A stretch of DNA of 64,000 bases, from contig NZ_CP162137.1 of NCBI RefSeq assembly GCF_040833995.1, positions 688,001 through 752,000 of the forward strand, in the 5' to 3' direction. The stretch is from Leptospira sp. WS58.C1. GTDB lineage: Bacteria; Spirochaetota; Leptospiria; Leptospirales; Leptospiraceae. This document shows, piece after piece, positions 26,480 to 36,609 of the stretch. Under the pieces are notes generated by a model that saw nothing but the letters and a program-made list of their open reading frames with translations, had not been told where the DNA came from and searched no databases. Position numbers and translations under genes: made by a program. Each line of letters opens with the position of its first letter. Position 1 is the stretch's first letter.

Positions 26480-27547
26480 TTATAAAGGCGAAAATTGGCG
26501 CATCTTATCGATACCGTGGAACCTAAGTCCGGTGTCTAGATTGTATCCTTGGTATTCCTTGATCAAAGAAGAACGAGAAGTTTTGTCGTGAACATAACCC
26601 CAGGCATTTGTCACCGCATCCTTTGCGGACTCGCATGCCTTATTGATCAACTCTACAAAAGAATCGTTTCGGATCAGGTTGGGGTCCGCAGGATAAGACC
26701 ATTCTCTTTTTTCTTCGTTCATGATCCTTTTGTCTATATGTTCCTTTAGAGGGAGCATCAGCACGGAGGAATTTACTTTATGTAAAGTGATATTGTCTAA
26801 AAATCTAAGTGCGGCCCTAATTATTTTGCTTCTGGAATCCAAGTATCTATGAAAATACAAATAACCTAAGAAGGATTCGTTAAGGATATCTCCCGGGATG
26901 ATCTTTTCTTCGGAGCCTATATACTTTTCTTTGAAATCTTTTGGGAAAGTGGCTTTTAAACCTTTCAGCCAAAAGTTCCAAAGCATAGGGTCCATTTTTT
27001 TCTTCCCATCTTTTCCTTTGAAGATCACATCCACATGTTGTACGAAATCGTACGCTTTCGGGGTCATTCCCCATCTGAAATCCAGGAGCCAAGAATCCAA
27101 AGCGAATTCCACTCTCATATGATTGTATTGTGCTTTTGAACTGATCTGTTTATCCGGACTATAATAATCACCGGAGATAAAAAAGATATAAGGATGAGTG
27201 ACAATGTCCACTGCGCAGTGGATGATATAACCAAGGGTGAATGCGAGAAAACGGTCTCTATAGATTCCTTCTTCGACAGTGAGGACTCCGTCCAAAAAAT
27301 TCAGCACCAATTCCAAAACGTTTTCGTGATGGCTTAGGTCGCCCCAAGGAAGGGCCTTTTTGGTCCGAACAGGGGAAAGAACATGATAAAAATAGAAAAT
27401 ATCGGGAGCGATTGCACCTATATTGGCAAACTTACGGGTGCCTTCTTCTCTTAAAAGTTTTGCAATCTTTCTTTGTTCCGCCGTCCCGTGATCCAAATGT
27501 TTGCAGACTTGAGAAAGAGCTTCGAGATGAGTGATTTTGCCTGCCAT
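26480..27547 (-). CDS. Zinc-dependent phospholipase C-like protein
   Basis: A soluble 355-aa protein, all-helical, with many His/Asp residues where zinc phospholipases have ligands: ITHLEALSQVCKHLDH near the start, IGAIAPDIFYFYH, GDLSHHENV, LGYIIHCAVDIVTHPYIF and YNHMRVEFALDSWLLD. This matches the zinc-dependent phospholipase C fold often found in bacterial hypothetical proteins. No signal peptide is visible, so an intracellular role is likely and secreted phospholipase activity is not implied. It precedes the PBP gene by 19 bases and is divergent from lysA. Confidence 0.75.
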   Translation of the reverse strand: MAGKITHLEALSQVCKHLDHGTAEQRKIAKLLREEGTRKFANIGAIAPDIFYFYHVLSPVRTKKALPWGDLSHHENVLELVLNFLDGVLTVEEGIYRDRFLAFTLGYIIHCAVDIVTHPYIFFISGDYYSPDKQISSKAQYNHMRVEFALDSWLLDFRWGMTPKAYDFVQHVDVIFKGKDGKKKMDPMLWNFWLKGLKATFPKDFKEKYIGSEEKIIPGDILNESFLGYLYFHRYLDSRSKIIRAALRFLDNITLHKVNSSVLMLPLKEHIDKRIMNEEKREWSYPADPNLIRNDSFVELINKACESAKDAVTNAWGYVHDKTSRSSLIKEYQGYNLDTGLRFHGIDKMRQFSPL

Positions 27548-27624
27548 ATCGGAATTTTGCCTTTGAAAAAACCCGGACCGCTCTAAAAGATGGCCTAGAA
27601 GGATCTAGAAAACCCTCTAACCCT

Positions 27625-28896
27625 ATGCAATCAATAGAAAATCTTAAATTTTTGACTCCAGAAGAAGCTAGAAAAATCGCAACAAATTACGGGACTCCGG
27701 TTTTTGTGTACTCTCGTACAGGAATCGAAAGAAGTTGCGACGACGCACTCGCATTCCCTAACGCCTTCGGTCTGACCGTACGCTTTGCAATGAAAGCGAA
27801 TCCGGGGCGCACGATCCTGGAAATATTAAGGAAGAAGGGCATTCATATAGACGCATCTTCTGAACACGAAGTGCAACGTGCGATACTCGCAGGATTTAAA
27901 CCTTCCGACATTCTACTCACGTCCCAACAATTAGCGAGATCCTTGAAAGATTTGGTTTCTCAAGGAGTCCAATTCAACGCGTGTTCTCTGCGGCAATTGG
28001 AAGAATTTGGAAAAAACTTTCCTGGGAAAGAAGTAAGCGTTCGTTTTAATCCCGGTTTAGGTTCCGGAGCAACGAAAAAAACGGATGTGGGGGGTAATAC
28101 ATCCTCCTTCGGTATCTGGCATGAAGAGATCGAAAAAGTAAAAGAGATCGTTTCTAAATACGGACTTAAACTGGTTCGAGTCCACACACATATAGGTTCC
28201 GGTTCCGATCCTGAAGTTTGGAAGGCTGTAGCACATTATACCTTAGAGATCGCGGCACAATTCCCCGATTGTAGAACAGTGAATCTGGGCGGAGGTTTCA
28301 AAGTTGGAAGAATGATCGGTGAAAAAACGACCGATCCTCAGGTCATCGGGAAACCCGTCAAAGAGCTCTTTGAAAATTATGCCAAAGAAAAAGGGATTCA
28401 GCTCAAAATGGAAATAGAACCCGGTTCTTTCTTAATGGTGAATAATGGAGCCATCCTCGCTCAGGTAGACGATATCGTCAACACAGGGGTGGGGGGGGTT
28501 ACTTTCGTAAAACTGGATATGGGGATGGATGTGAACACAAGACCGGCGTTGTATGCCGCAAAACATCCGTTGGTAGTGATCCCCACGAAAGAAAAATCGG
28601 AACGCAAGACAGGCGACTTTGTATATGTAGGACACTGTTGCGAAAGTGGGGACTTGATCACACAAGAGGAAGGGGGCGGACCTCAACTTAGGACCACGGA
28701 AATTCCTGAGATCGGTGATTTGGTGGTGATGGAAGGAGCTGGAGCTTATTGTTCTTCCATGTCCGTAAAAAATTATAATTCTTATCCGGAAACCCCGGAG
28801 GTCCTGATCGATCTGGACGGATCTGTTAAACTCGTCCGCAAGAAACAAACCTTGGAACAAGTCCTTCAGAATGAAGTCCTGGTTTCCCTCGGGTAA
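27625..28896 (+). CDS. lysA: Diaminopimelate decarboxylase
   Basis: A PLP enzyme (fold type III, 423 aa) that converts meso-diaminopimelate to lysine in the cytoplasm. The PLP lysine is Lys57 in RFAMKANPG; HIDASSEHEVQ, HTHIGSGSDP, NLGGGFKVG and GHCCESGDLI match the family's barrel and active-site Cys segment. Length is normal. It overlaps ispD by 26 bases, so the two genes are co-translated. Diaminopimelate is also the cross-linking residue of leptospiral peptidoglycan, so this step draws on the same pool as cell-wall synthesis. Confidence 0.95.
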   Translation: MQSIENLKFLTPEEARKIATNYGTPVFVYSRTGIERSCDDALAFPNAFGLTVRFAMKANPGRTILEILRKKGIHIDASSEHEVQRAILAGFKPSDILLTSQQLARSLKDLVSQGVQFNACSLRQLEEFGKNFPGKEVSVRFNPGLGSGATKKTDVGGNTSSFGIWHEEIEKVKEIVSKYGLKLVRVHTHIGSGSDPEVWKAVAHYTLEIAAQFPDCRTVNLGGGFKVGRMIGEKTTDPQVIGKPVKELFENYAKEKGIQLKMEIEPGSFLMVNNGAILAQVDDIVNTGVGGVTFVKLDMGMDVNTRPALYAAKHPLVVIPTKEKSERKTGDFVYVGHCCESGDLITQEEGGGPQLRTTEIPEIGDLVVMEGAGAYCSSMSVKNYNSYPETPEVLIDLDGSVKLVRKKQTLEQVLQNEVLVSLG

Positions 28897-29587
28897 TATT
28901 TACGTACTACTTCTTTCGGGAGGAACAGGCTCCCGAATGAAGTCCGATATTCCAAAACAATTTTTAGAATTAAACGGAAAATCCATCTTACTCCATAGCC
29001 TGGAAATCTTTCTGGATTGGGGAAAAACAAAAAGTATCGTTCTTGTATCTCATAAAGACTATATCTTAAGATCGGAGACACTTTGTTCTTCCTTGCTTAG
29101 AGAAAGAGATCGTATCGTAGAAGGCGGAGAAACCAGGCACGGATCCACGTTAGCCGGTCTTTCAAGTCTCCAATTCTCGGCAAATGATATCATCCTCATT
29201 CATGATGCAGCAAGACCGTTCGTTGCCGCAGATGATCTGGACCGATTGTCTAAAGCGACGGAAGAGTTCGGGGTTGCCACACTCGCTTCTAAAAATCACG
29301 AAACCGTTTTGGAAGAAGAAAAAGACCGCTTTAAATTTTTAAACCGGGAGAAGATCTGGTTTATGAAAACTCCCCAAGGAATACGGGGAGATCTCCTAAA
29401 AAAGATCCTAGAAAAACCGTATGAAACAGAACCGACCGACCTATGCACTTGGGTACAAGGACAGGGCATCGGTTCCAAACTGGTGGAATCCAATCCGTAC
29501 AATCTGAAAATCACGGAAAAGTTCGACTTAGCCTTAGCGGAGGCAATTTTGCCGTTATTCCAAAGTTGGAATATAGAGAAGGTCTAA
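28871..29587 (+). CDS. ispD: 2-C-methyl-D-erythritol 4-phosphate cytidylyltransferase
   Basis: A 238-aa nucleotidyltransferase of the MEP isoprenoid pathway; it attaches CMP to methylerythritol phosphate. The CTP-binding loop LLLSGGTGSRMKSDIPKQF (13-31), EGGETRHGST, IHDAARPFV and FMKTPQGIR are all characteristic. The start at 28871 lies inside the end of lysA in another frame. Its product feeds isoprenoid synthesis, which also supplies the lipid carrier for cell-wall building. The tRNA-Leu gene follows on the same strand after about 80 bases. Confidence 0.92.
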   Translation: MKSWFPSGNIYVLLLSGGTGSRMKSDIPKQFLELNGKSILLHSLEIFLDWGKTKSIVLVSHKDYILRSETLCSSLLRERDRIVEGGETRHGSTLAGLSSLQFSANDIILIHDAARPFVAADDLDRLSKATEEFGVATLASKNHETVLEEEKDRFKFLNREKIWFMKTPQGIRGDLLKKILEKPYETEPTDLCTWVQGQGIGSKLVESNPYNLKITEKFDLALAEAILPLFQSWNIEKV

Positions 29588-29669
29588 ACGGAGCCTATCC
29601 AGAAAGGTGGCCTACCAAATCTCCTTGACGTCACGTCTTCTGTTGAAAAACTGACTTTCGTAACCCGTC

Positions 29670-29955
<286 letters not shown>

Positions 29956-30016
29956 TAAAACCTTCAATTAACTAACAATCCGGTAATCTGATAAAGAAAT
30001 GTAAGGGACTCAGAGT

Positions 30017-31588
30017 TTACTGAACCACTAATCTTTTAGACTGCTCCGAAAGTTCTTCTAGGCTTGCTCTCATTCTGGTGGAGCCTTCCGAAATAATATT
30101 CGAAGATTGTTCGATGGAAGAAAGCGCCTGGACTACTTCTTTGGTCCCATTCTTCTGCTCGCTTGCGATCGATTCTATCTGCCTAGATAGATCGAATAAT
30201 TCTCGGAAAGATTTCAGGAACGATTCGTGGATTCGTCCTTGGTTCTCCACTCTAGATCTCAATTGATTCAGGTTATCCACTATGGAAGTAAATCCAGCTT
30301 CTTGGACGGAAACTTTACGTTTTGTTTCCTCTGCAGCAGTGTTTCCGTTTGTGATCAACTTTGCAGCCTCACCTATAATTTTGGAAATTGTGGCCGCGTT
30401 TTCGGAAGCGCTGTCGGCAAGTTTTGCTACTTCTTGCGCTACTACTGCGAATCCTTTTCCATGTTCTCCGGCTCTTGCCGCCTCGATAGAAGCATTTAAC
30501 GCAAGTAAGTTGGTCCTGTCGGCGATCTCCCTCATGATATCGTTTACGTCTTGGACCTTCTGGAAGGATTTACTTACTTCTCCGAAATTATTTCCTAAAA
30601 CTTCCATGGCTCCGGATACGTCTTTGCTATAAACTTTGGATTCTTCCGTTGTTCTTGATAGTGAGTCGGTTGAAATACGGACTTCCTTTAAGATCGAGTT
30701 TAATGTATCACTCTCTTTGTTCAATTCTTCTATTTTGCCGAACTGTGCTTTTACGAATTCGGCTGCGCTGTCTGTGGAGGCTGCTAATTCTTCTAGGGAG
30801 GCACTGATCTGCTCCATACTAGAGACTTGGCTTTGGATCTCTGAATTCAAAGTATCCATTTCGTTTTTCATTTCGGATGTGTTTTTGTTTAAGACAGTAG
30901 CCTCGTCTTTAATTCTGTTTTTAGTTTTCTCCGCTTCTTCACTTTTAGCTTCCGCTTCGACTGTGGACTTTATCGCTACATCCGAGACGGAAACCAAAAA
31001 TTTTACGACGGAAGTTAAGATGTGAATTCCTAAAACAAAAAATACGAATCTTATAATCTCGAAAAATACGGAGATCTCTGTGGACTTTTCCGTAGTGTAT
31101 TTGAATTCCACTCCGTTTAACCATGCGAAATAATCCATGGAGAATGTTCCGATCAGAGCCAGATACCCTACCAATAAAGTGGTTTTGGGGGAAAGCAGAA
31201 GTCCGGAATAGATCATCACGAAAAAATACAACATGATGAAAAACGGCATCTTTAATGTTCCGACCATCGCTTCCGTATTGGCCGCGTAAACGGTTACGGT
31301 GATGAATATGAGTGAATACATTAAGATATCTAAGAATACACAAAGCGTTACGAAGGAACTTTTGAGCTTTCCCTTTTTGAGCAAAATGATCTGAGCTATC
31401 CCGTAGCCGAAAATCGTGAGTTCTATCAAAAAGTTTATGAATGTGCTGGTTTGGGAGCTGGAACCTTGGGAAAATAAAGCCAGAATGTTTACTAAAAGCA
31501 TCACTATGGAGAATCCGATTCGGATCCGATTTATACTGATCGCTCCTTTTTCGGAAAAATTTGTAGTTTGTATGGAGTTTGCAGCCAT
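30017..31588 (-). CDS. Methyl-accepting chemotaxis protein, six-TM type
   Basis: A 523-aa chemoreceptor. The N-terminal third is a bundle of about six membrane helices without a periplasmic ligand domain or clear HAMP. The cytoplasmic part is a long coiled coil with the signalling tip [38 protein letters not shown], which contacts CheA and CheW. Methylation-site regions lie on each side. Such receptors sense membrane state, internal cues or small ligands within the bundle. The gene at 60715 encodes a paralogue of the same layout. It stands alone downstream of tRNA-Leu in convergent orientation. Confidence 0.92.
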   Translation of the reverse strand: MAANSIQTTNFSEKGAISINRIRIGFSIVMLLVNILALFSQGSSSQTSTFINFLIELTIFGYGIAQIILLKKGKLKSSFVTLCVFLDILMYSLIFITVTVYAANTEAMVGTLKMPFFIMLYFFVMIYSGLLLSPKTTLLVGYLALIGTFSMDYFAWLNGVEFKYTTEKSTEISVFFEIIRFVFFVLGIHILTSVVKFLVSVSDVAIKSTVEAEAKSEEAEKTKNRIKDEATVLNKNTSEMKNEMDTLNSEIQSQVSSMEQISASLEELAASTDSAAEFVKAQFGKIEELNKESDTLNSILKEVRISTDSLSRTTEESKVYSKDVSGAMEVLGNNFGEVSKSFQKVQDVNDIMREIADRTNLLALNASIEAARAGEHGKGFAVVAQEVAKLADSASENAATISKIIGEAAKLITNGNTAAEETKRKVSVQEAGFTSIVDNLNQLRSRVENQGRIHESFLKSFRELFDLSRQIESIASEQKNGTKEVVQALSSIEQSSNIISEGSTRMRASLEELSEQSKRLVVQ

Positions 31589-31842
31589 TATTATTTGCCT
31601 TTTTCTAATTCTACGGAGTGATCCGAATATACGAATGGCCGAGGTGGTTCGGCCAATACTCTTCGACTTCTAAAAACGAAAAAACTACACAGTCTTGATC
31701 CGAATAGAAAAAATGGACCTTCGGATTGTTAGCTTATGTTTTTTTGTTCCGACTTCTAAGTAAAAAGAACGTAAAAGATAAACCGAAACAGGTAGTCAGT
31801 AAACCCAAAAGGTCTAGTCGGAAAGTTTGAAGAACCTGAATA

Positions 31843-33480
31843 TCACCTTTTTGCGGAACGAAATTCCTTTGGGGACATTCGAACGATTTTCTTAAATTCC
31901 CTGTTAAACGTGTTTTTTGAATTAAAACCGCTTTCGAAAGCGATATCGATGATGTTTACTTCTTTTTGGGATTGTAGTAGTACGATTGCGTGAGCGACTC
32001 TGTATTCATTCACTAGTTGATTGAATCTTTTACCGTAGCGGACGTTCAAAATTTCTGAAAGTTGGTCAGGTCGTAGTTGGACGAAATCAGCAAAATCCTG
32101 CAACTGTAAACCTTGCTCAGTATATAATTTGTGGACAGTAAGAGCCTTTTCAATTCGATCTGCTGCATCTTGTCCTTCCGACTCCTTTAATCTGCTCTTT
32201 TTCCAAACTTTATACTTTTCAGCAGCTCGTTCATCCACACGTTCTCCTACTTTAAATTCTTCGAGAAATTTTATCCTAGAAGAAAGAGTAAAGAAAAAGA
32301 AAATGAATTCCCAAATATATCCTATGTAGACAGCATTTCGAGTAAAGGATGTGCTCGGGACTAGTCCCAACGTGGCGAAAAGAAAAATATTTATAAGAAA
32401 AATAACACCCAACTGACCCGTCACGGAATATACTGCGGGAGAAAAACCTTCTTTATAAGCAATGATCCCGGAGCATAGGAGTGAAAATGAAAATATTAAA
32501 AAATTTATTCTAATAACATATTCTAAAAAAATAAAATTAATAATTCCTAATATTAAAAAAACTCCAATTATCACATATCCCGTCGAAGTAAGCCAGATGA
32601 TCCGACTCCAAAATGGAGCGAGTGTAGGCAAGATCAGCAAACGTTGCCAAAAATATGCCACCGAACAAGCGCCAACGAATCCAAAAAGGAAAATGGCGCG
32701 ATTTTCCCAAAATCCTCCTTCGGGATATAGATAAACACTACCATATCCTTCGCAAAGGGCTTGGTAGGATAGAGTGCTAATAAGGAAAAAACTATAATAA
32801 ACAGGTAATAAAGATCTCCATCTGTAAGCCAAGAAAAGGTTTAAAAGTAACGATAGAAAACAACATACGGCGAATATCGGAAACATACTCCCAAGAAAAT
32901 GATCTCTCCCTAAGAACATTTCCAAAGGTTCGGTAAAGATACGGACCGGTTTAACTGATTCCGAAGCTACTCTGATAAAAAGGGTATATTTTTCGCCGAC
33001 TTTTAGGTTTGGGTAAATTCCAGGAAGACGATATTTCAAACTTCGGGCGGAAAACGATCTTTTGTCTCCGGTTTTTTCGCTGATTATCAAAGCTCCCTTA
33101 GAATCGATGATCGTAAAGTCTATCTCATCAATCCAAGGATAATCCATTAAGAAAACCCAATCTTTAGAATTTGTCGTAAATTGGATCGAGAGCCATATAG
33201 TTTCGTCTTCCGGACCGAAAGATATTTGGTCTTTTCTACTCGGATGTAGGTTATTAATCGGTCCTTCTTTAATTTCCGAAAAGGTAAGGGAACCACTAGG
33301 ATCGATTAATACTTTTGCGTATGGTGAGAGTTCTATTCTACCGAAATCGGGATTTAATTCTGCATGGTCGGAAAGTAACTCCGATTGTAAACGAGTTTGG
33401 CAGGATAGAATGCCCAAAAGCAAGAGTATCGAGGAAAAGAGAAATATTTTCCGCTTACCTAGCTTTGTTGCGGAATTCAT
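31843..33480 (-). CDS. 7TM-DISM receptor fused to AraC-type DNA-binding domain
   Basis: A 545-aa one-component regulator. The signal peptide has a lipobox-like end (GILSC, Cys27). A periplasmic beta-rich domain of the 7TMR-DISMED2 type follows (IWLSIQFTTNSKDWVFLMDYPWIDEIDFTI), then seven membrane helices (about 195-400) and a C-terminal AraC/HTH_18 domain (about 452-545; LQDFADFVQLRPDQLSEILN, IIDIAFESGFNSKNTFNREFKKIVRMSPKEFR). DISM receptors usually bind carbohydrates or other small molecules outside. Attachment of the DNA-binding domain to the membrane means target operators must reach the membrane. Target genes unknown; lipid modification would be unusual for this class and is uncertain. 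Confidence 0.88.
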   Translation of the reverse strand: MNSATKLGKRKIFLFSSILLLLGILSCQTRLQSELLSDHAELNPDFGRIELSPYAKVLIDPSGSLTFSEIKEGPINNLHPSRKDQISFGPEDETIWLSIQFTTNSKDWVFLMDYPWIDEIDFTIIDSKGALIISEKTGDKRSFSARSLKYRLPGIYPNLKVGEKYTLFIRVASESVKPVRIFTEPLEMFLGRDHFLGSMFPIFAVCCFLSLLLNLFLAYRWRSLLPVYYSFFLISTLSYQALCEGYGSVYLYPEGGFWENRAIFLFGFVGACSVAYFWQRLLILPTLAPFWSRIIWLTSTGYVIIGVFLILGIINFIFLEYVIRINFLIFSFSLLCSGIIAYKEGFSPAVYSVTGQLGVIFLINIFLFATLGLVPSTSFTRNAVYIGYIWEFIFFFFTLSSRIKFLEEFKVGERVDERAAEKYKVWKKSRLKESEGQDAADRIEKALTVHKLYTEQGLQLQDFADFVQLRPDQLSEILNVRYGKRFNQLVNEYRVAHAIVLLQSQKEVNIIDIAFESGFNSKNTFNREFKKIVRMSPKEFRSAKR

Positions 33481-33619
33481 TCAGAAATGATCAGTAGAAA
33501 TACACCAATCTATCAAGTTTTTTTTTCCTGCTTTCAAAGGTCTCAATTCATGAGTCGGGACGAATCTTCGAGGAAGGAATGGTATTCTTCACGAATAATT
33601 TTATGAAAGAGAGATTTGA

Positions 33620-34324
33620 ATGAAGAAAAGGAAAGGAATTTTACTTTTATTTGCCATATTCTATTTTGCTGCATGCGCCACTTCTCAATCTTGGGTTTAT
33701 CGCCCGGAAGCGAAAAACTTTTCAGCCAATAAATTAACAAACGAATCTATCGCCGTTCTACCGTTTGATGACGCTAGACCGAATGAAAATGTAAATCGAG
33801 GCGGTTTTGCTTTTCTACCGCTCATGCCTTTCGGCTGGATAACGTATCAAATTCCAGATGGGCAACAGAATCATATTACATCCGGACTTTGGGTTAATTA
33901 TAAACCGGTGGATGATTTTGGTAAAGCTTTAGCCTCAGAATTGGAAAATGCGGGGTTGTTCAAGGAAAGTAGCTTTGAGTCACGCAAAGGGAATTTCAGA
34001 TATGTGATCCAAGGGTCGATCCTAAACACGGAGTTACACGCGAAAATTTTTTCCTACGGCCTTTCCATCTTTTACATATATCTTTGGATACTACCCGTTC
34101 CTTCCGTTTATATATCCAGCGAAATGCAAGTAGAACTGTCTTTATTAGATACTAAGACAAATAAGGCGGTATTCTCTAAAAAATATTCGGCCCCGACTGA
34201 AACTGGATTGGGTATTGGATTTTATCATTTTCCAAACGACTTTAAACATTCGGATATGTTGAAATATTGTTATAAAGAGTTTATTCAGGATTTACGCTCT
34301 CAGTTTCCAAACGGACTTAAATAA
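33620..34324 (+). CDS. Putative outer-membrane-type lipoprotein
   Basis: A 234-aa lipoprotein: signal peptide ending YFAAC (Cys19). The mature part (SIAVLPFDDARPNENVNRG, FGKALASELENAGLFKESS, FRYVIQGSILNTELHAKIF, EMQVELSLLDTKTNKAVF) follows the layout of periplasmic lipoproteins that carry a TolB-N/LpoB-like or GNA1162-like domain. That layout is a conserved AVLPF strand, then a helix AxxLxxEL..AGLF, then a V-x-G-x-I strand. Two aromatic, hydrophobic segments (GLSIFYIYLWILPVPSVYI) are unusual for this fold and may insert in a membrane. No function assigned. Confidence 0.7.
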   Translation: MKKRKGILLLFAIFYFAACATSQSWVYRPEAKNFSANKLTNESIAVLPFDDARPNENVNRGGFAFLPLMPFGWITYQIPDGQQNHITSGLWVNYKPVDDFGKALASELENAGLFKESSFESRKGNFRYVIQGSILNTELHAKIFSYGLSIFYIYLWILPVPSVYISSEMQVELSLLDTKTNKAVFSKKYSAPTETGLGIGFYHFPNDFKHSDMLKYCYKEFIQDLRSQFPNGLK

Positions 34325-34429
34325 CAATAATTCAATAGTCCTTCAAGAGAAGTAAAAACGGTTTCTTATCCGTGAAAAGAGGTAATGAACTTTTTTTACT
34401 TCCGATGAAGTCTTTTTGCGAACTAAAGA

Positions 34430-35119
34430 TCAAGACTCTACAGGTAACCTTTTGTTGTCCAGCCAACCTGCAACTAAAGCAAGAGCCAAATAACCTACCA
34501 ACGCCTGGATAGAAAATTCAGGAATAGTCAGTGGAGTTGGAAAGTATGGAGTGGCGATCGCTAAGACCAAAAGTATTCCACCGAAAATCTGCATTCCGTA
34601 TTTTCCACCGAAAGTAGTGCCCGGTTTCGTCGCTCTGAAATAAAGTATAAGACCGATTAATGTAAGAGTCACTTCAATCGTGATGGAAAGAATTTTATTA
34701 TGCCAAAGACCGAAACCTATTTTAGGACCGGAATCGAATAAGATAGGCAAATCCTGAGTGTGCATAGGAAGATCCAAAAAGTAATGAGAAAGAACAGTCA
34801 GACCGATCAGCCCGGAAATCTTGTTCTTTAAAGAATCCGAATATGGTTTGGATCTTAAGAAGACGAATTTAAAGATCAGAAAACATAAAATAGACCAACA
34901 AATCCCTCCAACTAAACTGTGGGTGATCGGCATATAATAAAGATCGAAATTATTCATTTCCGTAAATCCCGGAACAAATCTGATACCCTCGATCCCGAAC
35001 AAGATAAAGATCATAAACAAAATATCTACGAATTGAACTCCCACAAAACTTGCCCAAAGAGGAGTTTTGGGTTCCGCTTTTTTAAAAGCGAAAGAAACGC
35101 CGTAATGACCTATAAACAT
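34430..35119 (-). CDS. Multi-pass membrane protein of metal-dependent hydrolase-like family
   Basis: A 229-aa inner-membrane protein with about six helices. It begins MFIGHYGVSFAFKK and has DLYYMPITHSLVGG, plus a central SHYFLDLPMHTQDLPIL and a GFGLWHNK motif. The regular His/Asp pattern at helix ends (GHYG, THS, SHYFLD) is that of the DUF457/YdjM membrane-bound metal-dependent hydrolase group. Enzymatic activity is unproven for most members. Short gaps of about 100 bases separate it from its neighbours. Confidence 0.65.
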   Translation of the reverse strand: MFIGHYGVSFAFKKAEPKTPLWASFVGVQFVDILFMIFILFGIEGIRFVPGFTEMNNFDLYYMPITHSLVGGICWSILCFLIFKFVFLRSKPYSDSLKNKISGLIGLTVLSHYFLDLPMHTQDLPILFDSGPKIGFGLWHNKILSITIEVTLTLIGLILYFRATKPGTTFGGKYGMQIFGGILLVLAIATPYFPTPLTIPEFSIQALVGYLALALVAGWLDNKRLPVES

Positions 35120-35214
35120 CAGTCTGCCTCAAGGCCGAAACTTCGGCCGGAGCAAAGGATCTAGGAAATCTGAAAAAAGGCAAGAGGGAATCTGAGTGAA
35201 GTTCTTTCGGAAAA

Positions 35215-35877
35215 TTAAAATTGGATCGGTTCGTGTTTTTCGCCGTTGATCAGCTTTCCTAAGAGTCTATTCTCTCTATCTACGAACGATTCGATAAACG
35301 GCTGCAAGTCTTTGATCTTAGTGGATAGATTGTATCCGGCTTCCATAGTATCCACTAAAGAAGTAGCTCCTACCATGGATGCTGCAACTTTGATCGGAGC
35401 CATGATCAGTTTTACCATAGGAAGTTTGGAAAGGGAAAAGAAAAATTTCAGAGTTTCCCCCACCATCCCGATCTGGGCCCTTCGGTCATCGAATCTGCCT
35501 ACGGCTCCCAAAGCGGCATAAAGATTTTCCTGAGGGATCTCTCCGTCCTCCATCAGATTATTTTCGATCACTACCTTTGCAGTATCAAAATCCAAAGAAT
35601 CGGTGAGTTTGTTCAGTAGAATAATCTGATGGATATTATCGGTCATTGCCTTGCCTGCGACCGTTTTTAATTTTTCGTACAAACTTTCCAATGCATGATC
35701 TCTTTCCTCCTTGTTGGTGGGGGCGTAGAGATTGTTTTCGAAAAAAGAGGGGATTCCATCGTATCCCTTAATCGATGTTAAAAGATCCGAATATGTGTGA
35801 CGCAATCTTTCGATTGTGGATCTGACAACGGCAAGACGAACTGGTTCGAGTTCTTTCAGATCCATTTCTGTTAACAA
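35215..35877 (-). CDS. FFLEELY-motif-like helical protein
   Basis: A soluble, all-helical protein of 220 aa. The segment IERLRHTYSDLLTSIKGYDGIPSFFENNLYAPTNKEERDHALESLY aligns by eye with the signature of the proteobacterial family called FFLEELY-motif proteins (FFxxxLY followed by an RD-rich helix), and it continues with a matching LNKLTDSLD. There is no signal peptide. Function is unknown in all members I know. It lies 78 bases before the end of the SPOR-domain gene on the same strand and may be co-transcribed with coaE. Confidence 0.6.
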   Translation of the reverse strand: MLTEMDLKELEPVRLAVVRSTIERLRHTYSDLLTSIKGYDGIPSFFENNLYAPTNKEERDHALESLYEKLKTVAGKAMTDNIHQIILLNKLTDSLDFDTAKVVIENNLMEDGEIPQENLYAALGAVGRFDDRRAQIGMVGETLKFFFSLSKLPMVKLIMAPIKVAASMVGATSLVDTMEAGYNLSTKIKDLQPFIESFVDRENRLLGKLINGEKHEPIQF

Positions 35878-35955
35878 CGAACTTGGGGTTTCACGGTTCC
35901 TGGGTCAATTGAAAAAATATGGAAGATCGGCCGGAAGAATATCTAAAAAAAAAGA

Positions 35956-36609
35956 TTATTCCTTAGAGACCAAAGCGTTTTCTTTCAAGTTGCCTGGAAG
36001 TTTTTTCATGGACCTTTCCGCGTCTTCTTTGGACGGAAAATTTCCCATCCGGACCGTAAAATAACCGTTTTTGGTTTTTTTTACGTAAGACTTTCCACCT
36101 AAAGACGACCTGAGTTCATCCGCTTTCTCTTTAGTTTTGAAAGCCGCGACTTGAACGAAAAAATCATTATCAGACTTGTGGACCGCCGCCTTCCGAGGGG
36201 AGGTGTGAATTAATTTTTTGGATTCCTTTTCTTTCCGAACTAATCTTTTTTCAGGATGAGAAGAAGACGGAGCTTCCACTTCTATCTTGGAAGGTTCTTC
36301 TTTTTTTGCGGGAGAAACTTCGGATCTTAGATCCACAACTTCCGCACCGGGAGGAAGATTTCTGAATTTAACTTCTTCTTCCCTTTTGACGGTAGAAGAT
36401 TCATCCATCGCTTGGTTTACAGTGGAAGAAGACAAGGATTGTACGTCTCTGTTGGAGTTGAGGGCCAGGTCGTCTTGAACTTGGCCTCTCTTTCTACCGA
36501 CGGAAACTCCTAAAAAGAAGAATGAAAAAAGAAGTCCCACTAAAAACAGGGAAAGCAGAGTGATCCTTTTATTGTCCAGATTGATGACGTAGAAAATTTT
36601 TTCCTTCAT
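35956..36609 (-). CDS. SPOR-domain membrane protein
   Basis: A bitopic protein of 217 aa: short cytoplasmic tail, one membrane helix (about 17-36), a long Ser/Glu/Lys linker, then a C-terminal SPOR domain (about 145-210; DNDFFVQVAAFKTKEKADELRSSL, GYFTVRMGNFPSKEDAERSM). SPOR domains bind denuded glycan strands of peptidoglycan at division sites, so a role in septal wall handling is likely. Its start codon overlaps the stop of coaE by four bases, so the two are translationally coupled. Confidence 0.88.
   Translation of the reverse strand: MKEKIFYVINLDNKRITLLSLFLVGLLFSFFFLGVSVGRKRGQVQDDLALNSNRDVQSLSSSTVNQAMDESSTVKREEEVKFRNLPPGAEVVDLRSEVSPAKKEEPSKIEVEAPSSSHPEKRLVRKEKESKKLIHTSPRKAAVHKSDNDFFVQVAAFKTKEKADELRSSLGGKSYVKKTKNGYFTVRMGNFPSKEDAERSMKKLPGNLKENALVSKE

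Noticed and set aside
26480..27547. Secreted toxin phospholipase
   Set aside because: The fold fits zinc phospholipase C, but there is no signal peptide, so secretion and toxin function are unsupported.
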